Origin: Rubricoccus sp963708165
GTDB taxonomy: Bacteria > Bacteroidota > Rhodothermia > Rhodothermales > Rubricoccaceae
DNA length: 64,000 nucleotides
NCBI GenBank assembly: GCA_963708165.1
Contig: OY970187.1
Coordinates: forward strand, 3,100,001-3,164,000
Direction of reading: 5' to 3'
Notes under the pieces: generated by a model
Seen by the model: only the letters and a program-made list of their open reading frames with translations
Databases searched by the model: none
Told to the model about the DNA's origin: nothing
Translations under genes and position numbers: made by a program
In this document: piece after piece, positions 43,607-52,041 of the stretch
Position numbering within the stretch: position 1 is the first letter of the stretch
Layout: each line of letters begins with the position of its first letter

Positions 43607-44326
43607 TTACTGCGCCGCGATGATGGCGCGAGCGAGCGCGAGGCTGGGCTCGACGTTTTTCTCCGCCTCCGCGATCATCTCCGGCGTCACGCTGCGCGGG
43701 TCCAGGTCCGCAGCGCTTGCGTCAACCAAGACGTGGAAGATGAGGTTGCCATCACGGACATACACGCCGTCGAACAGTTGGCTCGTCCGGCTGGTGACCG
43801 ATTGGTCGCCTACGTCTGCGGCGGTGTAGTTCATCTTGGAGAGCGCATTGGAGAACATGTCTCCGGCACCCAGTCCGTCCGCGGTTTCGCGGTCCAACGT
43901 GCCCGCTTCTATCTGCTGCTCCACCGCGGCATCGCCCGCGGCTTTGGCTCTCGCCATGTCCTCTTCCGTCTGAGCGCGGTACGTGCCATCAAAGCGCGTC
44001 GCTGCCGCCCCGGCATCGTCAGACACCGTGCGCACCGCGACGTATGCGGTGCGGTCGGAGTCATCGGTCGTGAGGTACATGCACGTGTCGGATGCATACC
44101 TCGCGGCCTCTTCGTGGTAGACCACGTCGTCCTCCGGCACGCCGAGCGCGTCCGCCACCATGGCTGCGGTGACGAGGTCGCACGGCGAGTCCTTGATCGC
44201 CTTTTCGTAGGTGTTGCCAGACGACACGACGGCATCGGAGCCGCCTGTGGCGGGCGGGCTGTCGCCAGAGGCGTCGCCGCAGGCGGTGAGGGCGAGAGCG
44301 AAGGTGAGGACAGAGAGCGCGCGCAT
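43607..44326 (-). CDS. Lipoprotein of unknown function
   Basis: 239 residues from the ATG at 44326: signal MRALSVLTFALALTACGD with a lipobox LTAC, so it is a membrane-anchored periplasmic lipoprotein. The mature part has two Cys (SPCDLVT and DTCMYLT) that may pair and an alpha/beta profile. PCDLVTAAMVADALG resembles DUF3558-like lipoproteins. No enzyme motif is visible. Convergent with the Gly-rich remnant. Confidence 0.76.
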   Translation of the reverse strand: MRALSVLTFALALTACGDASGDSPPATGGSDAVVSSGNTYEKAIKDSPCDLVTAAMVADALGVPEDDVVYHEEAARYASDTCMYLTTDDSDRTAYVAVRTVSDDAGAAATRFDGTYRAQTEEDMARAKAAGDAAVEQQIEAGTLDRETADGLGAGDMFSNALSKMNYTAADVGDQSVTSRTSQLFDGVYVRDGNLIFHVLVDASAADLDPRSVTPEMIAEAEKNVEPSLALARAIIAAQ

Positions 44327-44461
44327 GGGCGTCGGGGAGTGGGTGTGCTCTCTTCTACGCGAGATCTGCGACTGGTCGGTCATCTGCGGCGCTCACCCGT
44401 ACAACACGAGCCTCTGGCGCACGGTGCGCCAGAGGCTCGGAGGATTTCCCATGGCCAGAGG

Positions 44462-44908
44462 CTAGGCGTATCCCAGCGGCTCCAGGCTGCCCAGCGACTT
44501 AATTCGCAGCGCCATGCCGTCCACATCGGACACGTACAGGCAGTCGCCAGAGGTCTCGTACGGGTACTTTTGCGTGTCCAGCCTCGCGCGGAGGAGGTGC
44601 CACGTGCGGCGCGGCATTCCAAATGCGAGCTCGTGACCGCCCGCACTCTGCGGCGTCTCGGTCTCGACGAGTTCCAGCACGTCGTTGCCCTCGGCGTCGG
44701 TCATCTGAGCCGAGAGTTCCGAGGTGACCGGGTGGACACGCACAGTGCGAAGCGACAGGCCGAGAAGGGAGCCGTAAAACGCCAGGGACTCATCGAAGCG
44801 GTTCGTCCGTACGCGAACGCTCTGCAGCCACACGGCCGTCGAGGGTTTGCGCAGCGTGCGCTCTGCAGCGCGAAGGGGCGAGTCGGCCAGGGGGAGGGAA
44901 ACGGGCAT
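44462..44908 (-). CDS. VOC-superfamily (glyoxalase-like) protein
   Basis: 148 residues. One betaalphabetabetabeta module: VWLQSVRVRTNRFDESLAFYGSLLGLSLRTVRV, MTDAEGNDVLELVETE and DCLYVSDVDGMALRI. These are vicinal-oxygen-chelate features, but the metal-binding His/Glu set of glyoxalase I is not evident. It may work as a dimer on an unknown substrate or bind a ligand. The stop TAG abuts GCCTCTGGCC. Confidence 0.75.
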   Translation of the reverse strand: MPVSLPLADSPLRAAERTLRKPSTAVWLQSVRVRTNRFDESLAFYGSLLGLSLRTVRVHPVTSELSAQMTDAEGNDVLELVETETPQSAGGHELAFGMPRRTWHLLRARLDTQKYPYETSGDCLYVSDVDGMALRIKSLGSLEPLGYA

Positions 44909-45136
44909 GAGGGAGAGCAGTGGGAGAGACCGGAGCAGCCGGTAGGTAATGCCCAGCGTTTCAGAGTACGTGCCACCTTAAGCGCTCTGGTTTCACGCTA
45001 CAGCCGCGGAACATCAAAGACACACCACTCTCAACTAAACCTTCCAAGCACCAATTTCGAGACCCAGAGCAGCTGCGCAGCCCATACAGCGGCCTCTGGC
45101 GTATACGTAGAAGCGCTCTATCTCTGGCGCCAGAGG

Positions 45137-45607
45137 CTACATAAAGCCCAACGTGAGCCGGGCCTCGTCGCTCATCATCTCCATCGCGTACGTCGGGATG
45201 AACACGAGGTCCAACACCACGTGGCGCACGCTGTCGAGTGCATTGATGCCCTGCTCCACCTCGGCAGGTAGTGTCTCGGCCGCCGGGCAGTTGGGCGCGG
45301 TGAGCGTCATCTGCACCGTTACGTCCGTGCCCTGATCCTCGCCCGCGTCGTCCAAAGTCCACCCGTAGATCAACCCCAGGTCCCAGATGGGCACCGGGAT
45401 CTCCGGATCGTAGATGGACTTGCACACCGCGACGAGTTCCTCTTCCAGCGGCGTCAGGTCGTCCACGTTCTGCCCCGTCGTCAGGAAGTCGCGCTCGAAG
45501 CGGGTTCCGGGTTGAGCGGTTCCGGGTTCCGGGTTGTTGCCAGAGGCCTCTGGCGCGGCGGGGTTCGCCAGGGGCTCATCGGGTGTGGAGGCGTCTTGCG
45601 GGTTCAT
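45137..45607 (-). CDS. sufT: SufT/MIP18-family Fe-S assembly protein
   Basis: 156 residues. The DUF59 domain spans residues 50-150: LEEELVAVCKSIYDPEIPVPIWDLGLIYGW, with DPEIPVPI and DLGLIY as signature, VTVQMTLTAPNCPAAETLP with the conserved Cys, and RLTLGFM end. It helps mature Fe-S proteins downstream of SufBCD. Residues 1-40 are a disordered Pro/Ala leader including PEASGNNPEPG from the motif. Last gene of the suf run. Stop TAG is fused to GCCTCTGGCGCCAG. Confidence 0.92.
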   Translation of the reverse strand: MNPQDASTPDEPLANPAAPEASGNNPEPGTAQPGTRFERDFLTTGQNVDDLTPLEEELVAVCKSIYDPEIPVPIWDLGLIYGWTLDDAGEDQGTDVTVQMTLTAPNCPAAETLPAEVEQGINALDSVRHVVLDLVFIPTYAMEMMSDEARLTLGFM

Positions 45608-45666
45608 ATCAGTGTGTGGATGTCACCGACCTCCGTTCCCAAGTCGGAACCCGGAGCCCGGAACTC

Positions 45667-46989
45667 CTAGGTGAGGCGCTCCGCGATGCGAGCGTCGAGG
45701 TAGTCCTGCAGCGGCTCGTTGTCCAGCTCCGCGACCACGTCGTGCGCGAAGGCGTAGAGCAGCAGTGCGCGGGCGTCCGAGAGCGAGAGGCCTCTGGCGC
45801 GGAGGTAGAACAGCGCCTCAGGGTCGATGGCTCCTGTCGTGGATCCGTGCGAGCACTTGACATCGTCGGCGTAGATCTCCAATTCGGGCTTGGAGAAGTG
45901 CCGCGCGTCGGGCGAGAGAATCACGCCCTGGCTCTGCTGGTACGCGTTGGTCTGCTGCGCGGGACGTGCGACGAACACCTTGCCGTTGAAAACGCCCGTC
46001 GTGCGGTCGTAGCAGATGCCCTTGAACAGCTCGTTCGAGACGCAGCCGGGCGCCTCGTGGTCGATGAGCGTGCTCGTGTCCACATGCTGGTCGCCGTGCA
46101 GGATGTACAGCCCGCCGACCGTGTGCGTGCTTCCTGCACCGTCCAAGATGGTGGTCGTGTTGTTGCGCACGATGCCCGAGGCGAACGTGAACGTGTGGCT
46201 CTGCACGTGGTTGTCGCGGTCCTGGTAGACGTTGACCGTGGTCACGGCGTGAGCCGTCTCGCCCTCATCCTGGATGCGGATGTGACGGATGTTCGCGCCC
46301 GGACCCGCCGCGATCTCCAGCAGGTGGTTGCCGAACTGCGGCGCCGCGCCTTCCAGCGACACGTAGCTCTCCACGATGCGCATCTCCGAGTTGTCCTCGG
46401 CCACGATCAGGTGGCGCGTCTGCACGAACGTCGGCGTGTCGCCCTCCACCAGGTGGATGACGTGCAGCGGTGTCTCAATCACGGCGCCTCTGGCGACGTG
46501 GACGAAGAACCCATCCAGGTCAAACGCGGAGTTGAGCGCCGTGAAGGCGTCTTTCTCCACCTTGGTGTGCGTGCCGAAGTACTCGCGGATGATCTTGCCG
46601 TCCTCTTCGGACGCCTTGCGGAGGCTACCGACCGTCACGCCCTCGCCCAGCGTGGACAGATCCGACAGCGCGTCCACAACGGCACCATTGACAACCACGA
46701 GCCGCGCGGCATTGAGACCTGGAATCGCAAACGCGTCGATGGCCTCTGGCGAGATACCAGACGTGCCGTCGCCAGAGGCGAAGGTGTAGTTTTCTTTGAG
46801 GGCGGGGCGGAGGTCTGTGTACTTCCAGCCCTCCAGCTTGCGCGTGGGCAGGCCGAGTGCGGCGAAGTGCTGGCGGGAGTGGGCGCGGAGGTCGGCAAAC
46901 GGGCGCGGGGCGCCGTCGCCGGAGAAAGCGCGGTCGAACTCCTCGGCGGCTTGGCCAAAGAGGTCAGGGCGGGTCGTGACGTCAATCAT
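45667..46989 (-). CDS. sufD: Fe-S cluster assembly protein SufD
   Basis: 440 residues. SufD pairs with SufB and SufC as the Fe-S scaffold. N-terminal helical part (PTRKLEGWKYTDLRPALKENY), then the beta-helix core, with DDVKCSHGSTTGAIDPEALFYLRARGLS as the C-terminal signature including the conserved Cys-Ser-His. ATG at 46989 chosen. Two motif copies lie in the variable N-terminal part. It is 83 bp downstream of sufC. Confidence 0.95.
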   Translation of the reverse strand: MIDVTTRPDLFGQAAEEFDRAFSGDGAPRPFADLRAHSRQHFAALGLPTRKLEGWKYTDLRPALKENYTFASGDGTSGISPEAIDAFAIPGLNAARLVVVNGAVVDALSDLSTLGEGVTVGSLRKASEEDGKIIREYFGTHTKVEKDAFTALNSAFDLDGFFVHVARGAVIETPLHVIHLVEGDTPTFVQTRHLIVAEDNSEMRIVESYVSLEGAAPQFGNHLLEIAAGPGANIRHIRIQDEGETAHAVTTVNVYQDRDNHVQSHTFTFASGIVRNNTTTILDGAGSTHTVGGLYILHGDQHVDTSTLIDHEAPGCVSNELFKGICYDRTTGVFNGKVFVARPAQQTNAYQQSQGVILSPDARHFSKPELEIYADDVKCSHGSTTGAIDPEALFYLRARGLSLSDARALLLYAFAHDVVAELDNEPLQDYLDARIAERLT

Positions 46990-47072
46990 GGTTGAGTTCC
47001 TAGTTCCTAGTTCCGAGTTGCGTCGCCCCGGATTCGAGTTCAACTAGGAACCCGGAACCCGGAACTCGGAAC

Positions 47073-47837
47073 TCAAGCGGCGACAGCCGTTTCCTTCTTG
47101 ATCCAGTCGTAGCCTTTCTCCTCCAGCTCGAGGGCGAGCTCCTTGCCGCCGGAGCGGACGATGCGGCCGTCGACGAGGACGTGCACGAAGTCCGGGACCA
47201 CGTACTCCAGCAGGCGCTGGTAGTGCGTGATGAGGACGAACGAGCGGTTTTCGTCACGGAGCTTGTTGATGCCGTCCGAGACGACGCGGAGCGCGTCGAT
47301 ATCCAGGCCGGAGTCGGTTTCGTCGAGGATCGCGAGCTGGGGGTCGAGGACGGCCATCTGGAAGATCTCGGCGCGCTTCTTCTCGCCACCGGAGAACCCT
47401 TCGTTGACCGCACGCTGGACCAGCTTGTAGTCCAGGTTGACGTACTCGGCCTTCTCCTTCATCAGCTTCAGGAAGTCACCGACGGGCATCTCGCCCTCGC
47501 CCTTGTGCTCGCGAATGGAGTTGACCGCCGTGCGGAGGAACTGCATCGTGCTCACGCCCGGAAGCTCGACCGGATACTGGAACGCGAGAAAGAGCCCCTC
47601 GCGGGTGCGCTCCTCTGGCGCCATCTCCAAGAGATCCTCGCCCTTGAACGTGACCGAGCCCTCGGTGACTTCGTAGTCGTCGCGGCCCGCCAAGACATTG
47701 CCGAGCGTGGACTTGCCGGAGCCGTTGGGCCCCATAATGGCGTGAACCTCGCCGGGGTTGATGTCGAGCGAGAGCCCGTGGAGGATTTCAGCGTCCTCCA
47801 CCTGAGCGTGGAGGTTTTTGATCGAGAGGAGAGACAT
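47073..47837 (-). CDS. sufC: Fe-S assembly ATPase SufC
   Basis: 254 residues. An ABC-type ATPase without membrane domain: Walker A GPNGSGKSTL (residues about 36-45), Q-loop FLAFQYPVELPG, signature FSGGEKKRAE, Walker B LAILDETDSGLDID and the switch His in LITHYQRLL. ATG at 47837 gives MSLLSIKNLHAQVEDAEIL, normal. The spacer to sufB holds two near-identical CCCTC-type repeats but no gene. Confidence 0.97.
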   Translation of the reverse strand: MSLLSIKNLHAQVEDAEILHGLSLDINPGEVHAIMGPNGSGKSTLGNVLAGRDDYEVTEGSVTFKGEDLLEMAPEERTREGLFLAFQYPVELPGVSTMQFLRTAVNSIREHKGEGEMPVGDFLKLMKEKAEYVNLDYKLVQRAVNEGFSGGEKKRAEIFQMAVLDPQLAILDETDSGLDIDALRVVSDGINKLRDENRSFVLITHYQRLLEYVVPDFVHVLVDGRIVRSGGKELALELEEKGYDWIKKETAVAA

Positions 47838-47925
47838 TGTCTGGGAGGGATATAAAAGGGATGGAGGGATGAAAGAGGGATAGGGGAGAGGCCGCATGCC
47901 TCCATCCCGCATCCCTCAATCCCTC

Positions 47926-49389
47926 TTAACCGACGGAGCCTTCAAGCTGGACCGAGAGCAGCTTCTGCGCCTCGACGGCGAACTCCATCGGCAGCTTTTG
48001 AAGGATCTCCTTCGCGAAGCCGTTGACGATGAGGTTGAGCGCGTCCTGCTCCGAGATGCCTCGGGCGGTGCAGTAGAACATCTGGTCCTCGCCGATCTTC
48101 GAGGTCGTCGCCTCGTGCTCCACCTTTGCCGTCTCGTTGCTGATCTCGATGTACGGGAAGGTGTGGGCGCCGCACTGATCGCCGATCAGGAGCGAGTCGC
48201 ACTGCGAGAAGTTGCGGGCGCCAGAGGCCTTCTTGTTGACCTTGACGAGACCACGGTAGGAGTTGTTGGACTGGCCGGCCGAGATGCCCTTGGAGATGAT
48301 CGTCGAGCGCGTGTCGCGGCCCAGGTGGATCATCTTCGTGCCGGTATCGGCCTGCTGGTGGTCCTTGGTGAAGGCCACGCTGTAGAACTCACCGATGCTG
48401 CGGTCTCCTTTGAGGATGCAGGACGGGTACTTCCAGGTGATGGCGCTACCCGTTTCGAGCTGCGTCCACGTCACCTTTGAGTCGTTGCCCTCGCACATCG
48501 CGCGCTTGGTCACGAAGTTGTAGACGCCGCCCTTGCCGTCGGCGGAGCCGGGGTACCAGTTCTGGACGGTCGAGTACTTGACCTCGGCGCGGTCCTTGGC
48601 GACGATCTCGACGATAGCCGCGTGGAGCTGGTACTCCTCGCGCATGGGGGCGGTACAGCCCTCCAGGTAGCTCACGTACCCGTCGTCCTCGCAAATGATA
48701 AGCGTCCGCTCGAACTGGCCCGTGTTGGCCTCGTTGATACGGAAGTAGGTGCTCAGCTCCATCGGGCAGCGGGTGCCCTTGGGGATATAGCAGAACGAGC
48801 CGTCGGAGAAGACAGCGGAGTTGAGCGCGGCGAAGAGGTTGTCCGTGTAGGGGACAACCGAGCCCATGTACTGCTTGACGAGGTCCTCGTGCTCCTGCAC
48901 GGCTTCGGAGAAGGAGCAGAAGATGATGCCCTGCTCGGCCAACTCCTTCTTGAACGTCGTGGCGACACTCACGGAGTCCATCACGGCGTCCACGGCGACG
49001 CCTGCTAGACGGGCCTGCTCGCCGAGCGGGATGCCGAGCTTGGCGAAGTCGTCCAGAATCTCCTGCGGCACGTCCTCGATGCGGTCATAGCGCGCCTTAT
49101 TACCGGGAGCGGCGTAGTAATACGCGTCCTGATAATCGATCGGGTCGATGTTGAGGTGCGCCCAGTTGGGCTCGTGGCCCTCGTCGAGAAGCTTGAAGAA
49201 GTGCCGGAGCGCCTTCAGACGGATGTCTAGCAGCCACTGCGGCTCCTCCTTTTTGGCGGAGATGAAGCGCACGGTGTCTTCCGAGAGCCCCTTGGGCGCC
49301 TTTTCGGACTCCACGTTGGTGGTGAAGCCATACTTGTAACCCTCCTGGGCTACATCCTCGAAGAAGTCGTGCTCGGTATACGTCGGCAT
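47926..49389 (-). CDS. sufB: Fe-S cluster assembly protein SufB
   Basis: 487 residues. Main scaffold subunit. It has KYGFTTNVESEKAPKGLSEDTVRFIS at the start, KGTRCPMELSTYFRIN, YVSYLEGCTAPM with the conserved Cys, HLGRDTRSTIISKGISAG and the C-terminal block CDSLLIGDQCGAHTFPYIEISN and GEDQMFYCTARGISEQDALNLIVNGF. ATG at 49389. A single in-frame motif copy yields KKASGARNFS, where relatives have a similar Ala-x-Asn. First gene of the suf operon. Confidence 0.97.
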   Translation of the reverse strand: MPTYTEHDFFEDVAQEGYKYGFTTNVESEKAPKGLSEDTVRFISAKKEEPQWLLDIRLKALRHFFKLLDEGHEPNWAHLNIDPIDYQDAYYYAAPGNKARYDRIEDVPQEILDDFAKLGIPLGEQARLAGVAVDAVMDSVSVATTFKKELAEQGIIFCSFSEAVQEHEDLVKQYMGSVVPYTDNLFAALNSAVFSDGSFCYIPKGTRCPMELSTYFRINEANTGQFERTLIICEDDGYVSYLEGCTAPMREEYQLHAAIVEIVAKDRAEVKYSTVQNWYPGSADGKGGVYNFVTKRAMCEGNDSKVTWTQLETGSAITWKYPSCILKGDRSIGEFYSVAFTKDHQQADTGTKMIHLGRDTRSTIISKGISAGQSNNSYRGLVKVNKKASGARNFSQCDSLLIGDQCGAHTFPYIEISNETAKVEHEATTSKIGEDQMFYCTARGISEQDALNLIVNGFAKEILQKLPMEFAVEAQKLLSVQLEGSVG

Positions 49390-49559
49390 CGTGTTCCTGT
49401 AGTGTTGAGAGTGCGGACGAACCGCCTCTGGCGCCCGTTCCGTGCGCGGTGTGAAGCCCTCGCGAGAGGGGACCCGACCGCCGCGCTCCATGTTATTCAG
49501 GTCTGAGAACCGGACCCGCCCAGACCCGGTTAAGTTTCCCTCAAACGCCGCGCGAACCC

Positions 49560-49913
49560 ATGACTGATACTGCTCCCGACGCCCTGCTCCAGATCACCGA
49601 GTCCGCCCGCCAGAGGCTCGTTCAGGTGGCCTCTGGCGAGGGCATCGACGTGACCGAACAGTACTTGCGCGTGGCCGTCATTCCTGGCGGCTGCTCCGGG
49701 CTTACGTATGACCTCGGGTGGGACACGACGGTGCAGGAGGCCGATGAGGTGGCCGACATCGATGGGCTCCGGTTCGTGCTGGACCCCCGCAGCCTCGCGT
49801 ATGTGGAGGGCACGACGCTCGACTTCTCGGACGGGCTGGACGGCCAGGGCTTCCACTTCCACAATCCGCAGGCGGTGCGGACGTGCGCCTGCGGCGAGTC
49901 GTTTTCTCTCTGA
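49560..49913 (+). CDS. A-type Fe-S carrier (SufA/IscA/ErpA family)
   Basis: 117 residues. Three conserved cysteines in the family spacing, Cys45 in PGGCSGLTY and Cys109-x-Cys111 in RTCACGESF. It carries Fe-S clusters from SufBCD to target apoproteins. It is divergent from sufB with 170 bp between the two ATGs, where the shared regulatory region should be. N-terminal motif copies give SARQRL and VASGEG. Confidence 0.95.
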   Translation: MTDTAPDALLQITESARQRLVQVASGEGIDVTEQYLRVAVIPGGCSGLTYDLGWDTTVQEADEVADIDGLRFVLDPRSLAYVEGTTLDFSDGLDGQGFHFHNPQAVRTCACGESFSL

Positions 49914-50024
49914 GGGATAGGGGATGGGCAGAGAGCTTCTGTTTATCGCCACGTCAGTGCGGAGCCTCTGGCGCCAGAGGTTCGGGTCCGCTCGGTCCCT
50001 GACTTTGCCCTCGCCAGAGGCCAC

Positions 50025-50068
50025 AAAAAAACCGCGTCGATGGATCTTACAGGATCTACCGACGCGGT
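50025..50068 (-). terminator. Rho-independent terminator of the DUF192 transcript
   Basis: On the minus strand a 9-bp stem ACCGCGTCG/CGACGCGGT with an inner GATC/GATC pair is followed directly by seven T (plus-strand A at 50025-50031). A strong intrinsic terminator about 110 bases beyond the DUF192 stop. Confidence 0.88.
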
Positions 50069-50181
50069 GTGGCGGGAGAGGCTTACGGGCCTCATCTCGC
50101 AAGGGGTAACTCAGAAGTACCGGGTATCGGTTCCCGAGCGATCATGCTTCCCTAAACCTTCGGAGTAACCCCCGGTACTTC
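50025..50181 (-). ncRNA. Candidate structured 3'-UTR or small RNA
   Basis: Between the DUF192 stop and its terminator the minus strand can form a perfect 11-bp stem (GAAGTACCGGG at 50114-50124 and CCCGGTACTTC at 50171-50181) enclosing 46 bases, then a GAGGC/GCCTC hairpin near 50075-50094, then the terminator. The outer arm overlaps the stop codon of the gene. I do not recognise 6S, SRP, tmRNA or any riboswitch. It contains no dispersed motif, unlike most intergenic DNA here. It could be a processed 3'-UTR RNA or simply a stable mRNA end. Confidence 0.38.
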
Positions 50182-50701
50182 AGGGAGTGGCTTCTGGCGC
50201 CAGAGGCTTCGAGCCGCTTAGCGCCCAGCCGATGCGGACACCGGGCGTTAGGCCGTAGCGGCGGGCAAACCCGGCGGGGGTTTCGACCACGAACTGCGCC
50301 GGGCCTTCGGAGGGATAGGTCGGGTCGGTCTGAAAGGGGACTGCGTTGGCCTGCACGTTGATGAGCGTCGAGTCGGCGCCGAAGTACATGATGTCGAGCG
50401 CGCTCGGCGTGCTCTGCATCCAGAAGGACTGGGGCGCGGCGTTGGGAAAGATGAACAGCATCCCGGTCGCCTCGGGTATGACGGTGCGGTCCATCATGCC
50501 GCGCATCCGGAGCGAGTCTGTATCCGCGACCTCGATGGCGATGGTGGTGATCGGCTGGTCGTCGCGGTAGAACGTGAGGTCGCCCGCGATGTCGAACGGT
50601 ATGGACGCGACCGGCGTGGCCTCTGGCGGAGAATCTGGCGCGGCATCGCGGCACCCGGTGAGGGCGGCGAAAACGAGGAGGGCGAAAGCGAGACGCAGCA
50701 T
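50180..50701 (-). CDS. DUF192-family lipoprotein
   Basis: 173 residues. The signal MLRLAFALLVFAALTGC with lipobox LTGC makes it a lipoprotein. The mature domain is a DUF192 fold: FYRDDQPITTIAIEVADTDSLRMRGMMDR, MLFIFPNAAPQSFWMQSTPSALDIMYFGADSTLINV, and VVETPAGFARRYGLTPGVRI (family marks RxxGLM and FWMxNTxxxLDIxFI). Function unknown, and it occurs widely in archaea and bacteria. The C-terminal tail is motif-derived KPLAPEATP. Confidence 0.9.
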   Translation of the reverse strand: MLRLAFALLVFAALTGCRDAAPDSPPEATPVASIPFDIAGDLTFYRDDQPITTIAIEVADTDSLRMRGMMDRTVIPEATGMLFIFPNAAPQSFWMQSTPSALDIMYFGADSTLINVQANAVPFQTDPTYPSEGPAQFVVETPAGFARRYGLTPGVRIGWALSGSKPLAPEATP

Positions 50702-50776
50702 GAACGTGGGCGTGGAAACGGTCGCGAAGGTAGAGACGCCACGGCGTGGCGTCTGCCGAGACTCCGGCGCCAGAGG

Positions 50777-51922
50777 CTAGCGGACGAGGCGGAGGGCGAG
50801 CGCGTCGGCGACGGCAGCGCCATCGGGGGTGAGGCGGACGCGGCTGTTGCGAACGGTGAGCAGAGATTCGCGCTCGAACGAGGCGAGAAGGTCGGCTTTT
50901 TCGGTGAGAAGGTCGATGCCGTAGTCGCGCTCCAGCACGTCGAGATCGAGGCCAAGATCTAGGCGGCGCAAGCCGAGCAGGATGGCTTCGTCGGCGAGAG
51001 CATCGGCGCCGAGTTGCTCGCGGTTGTCGACGGGCAGGTGCCCGGCCTCTAGCAAGCCGCGCCAGCGGCCCAGGTGGGCGACGTTGGCCCAGCGCCACGC
51101 CTTGCTCCGCGTCTCGCGCCAGAACGCGTGCGCGCTGGGGCCGACGGCGAGAACGTTGGCGTGCGCCCAATAGAGCGAGTTGTGCCGCGATTTATGACCG
51201 GGCGTGGCGAACGACGACACCTCGTAGTGCTCCAGCCCGCGCTCTTTCAGGTACTCGTGCGTGAACAGGTAGCGCTCCAGCATCGCGTCGTCGCCCTCGG
51301 GAATGACCGTCCCGAGTTGAACCTGCTTCGCCAGAGGCGTCTTGGCCTCGACGGTGAGCGAGTACGCTGAGATGTGCGGCGCGCCTAGCCGGAGAGCTTT
51401 CTCCAGGTTGGCGCCCCAGTGCTCAAACGGTTGCTCCGGCACGCCGAAGATGAGATCGACCGAGAACGAGTCGAACGCGTCCGCGGCCAGTTGGACACCG
51501 CGTTCGGCCTGGGCGGCGTCGTGGGCGCGGTTCATGAACGCGAGGTCCTCGTCGAAGAACGACTGGACGCCGAGCGAGAGCCGGGTCACGCCCATCGCGC
51601 GGAGAGCACCCACGCCGCTGGCGGTGAGGTCTTCGGGGTTTGCCTCCAGCGTGACCTCCTCCACCTGCGACGTGTCGAAGTGCGCGTGGACGGCGTTGAG
51701 GATCGTCGCGAGGTCCTCTGGCGGGAGCAGTGAGGGCGTGCCGCCGCCGAAGTAGATCGTCGCCAGAGGCTCACGCGATCCAAACTCCTTGCCGTACGCC
51801 TCGATCTCGACCGCGGCGGCGCGCGCGAAGGCGCCGGTGTCGCGGCTCGTGGTCGTGAAGTAGAAGTCGCAGTAGACGCAGCGCTGCGAGCAGAAGGGGA
51901 CGTGAATGTAAAGGCCGGCCAA
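50777..51922 (-). CDS. hemW: Radical SAM protein HemW (haem chaperone family)
   Basis: 381 residues. MAGLYIHVPFCSQRCVYCDFYF has the CxxxCxxC cluster (Cys11, Cys15, Cys18), followed by ATIYFGGGTPSLL, VTLEANPEDL, GVTRLSLGVQSF and VDLIFGVPEQPFEHW. HemW-type proteins (often annotated as oxygen-independent coproporphyrinogen oxidase) bind haem; the HemN-specific extra residues are not evident. C-terminal HemN_C domain present. The stop is fused to the motif (TAG-CCTCTGGCGCC). Confidence 0.92.
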   Translation of the reverse strand: MAGLYIHVPFCSQRCVYCDFYFTTTSRDTGAFARAAAVEIEAYGKEFGSREPLATIYFGGGTPSLLPPEDLATILNAVHAHFDTSQVEEVTLEANPEDLTASGVGALRAMGVTRLSLGVQSFFDEDLAFMNRAHDAAQAERGVQLAADAFDSFSVDLIFGVPEQPFEHWGANLEKALRLGAPHISAYSLTVEAKTPLAKQVQLGTVIPEGDDAMLERYLFTHEYLKERGLEHYEVSSFATPGHKSRHNSLYWAHANVLAVGPSAHAFWRETRSKAWRWANVAHLGRWRGLLEAGHLPVDNREQLGADALADEAILLGLRRLDLGLDLDVLERDYGIDLLTEKADLLASFERESLLTVRNSRVRLTPDGAAVADALALRLVR

Positions 51923-52041
51923 GACGTGCGGGGAGCGGGAGCCGGAAGTACGCCTCTGGCGCGGCGCTGTGTTCGCCAGAGGCTGCGAGGTTTGAGTGGG
52001 TTCTCGCCAGAGGCCTCTCGGCGAGAACGCCTTCGTTCGGT

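Noticed and set aside
42707..45271. 854-residue open frame on the plus strand
   Set aside because: It crosses several well-supported genes on both strands and is Arg-rich without domains; a shadow.
50101..50181. Integron attC site or group of tRNA-like folds
   Set aside because: No RYYYAAC/GTTRRRY core pair and no integrase or cassette nearby; a transcript 3' structure with terminator explains it better.
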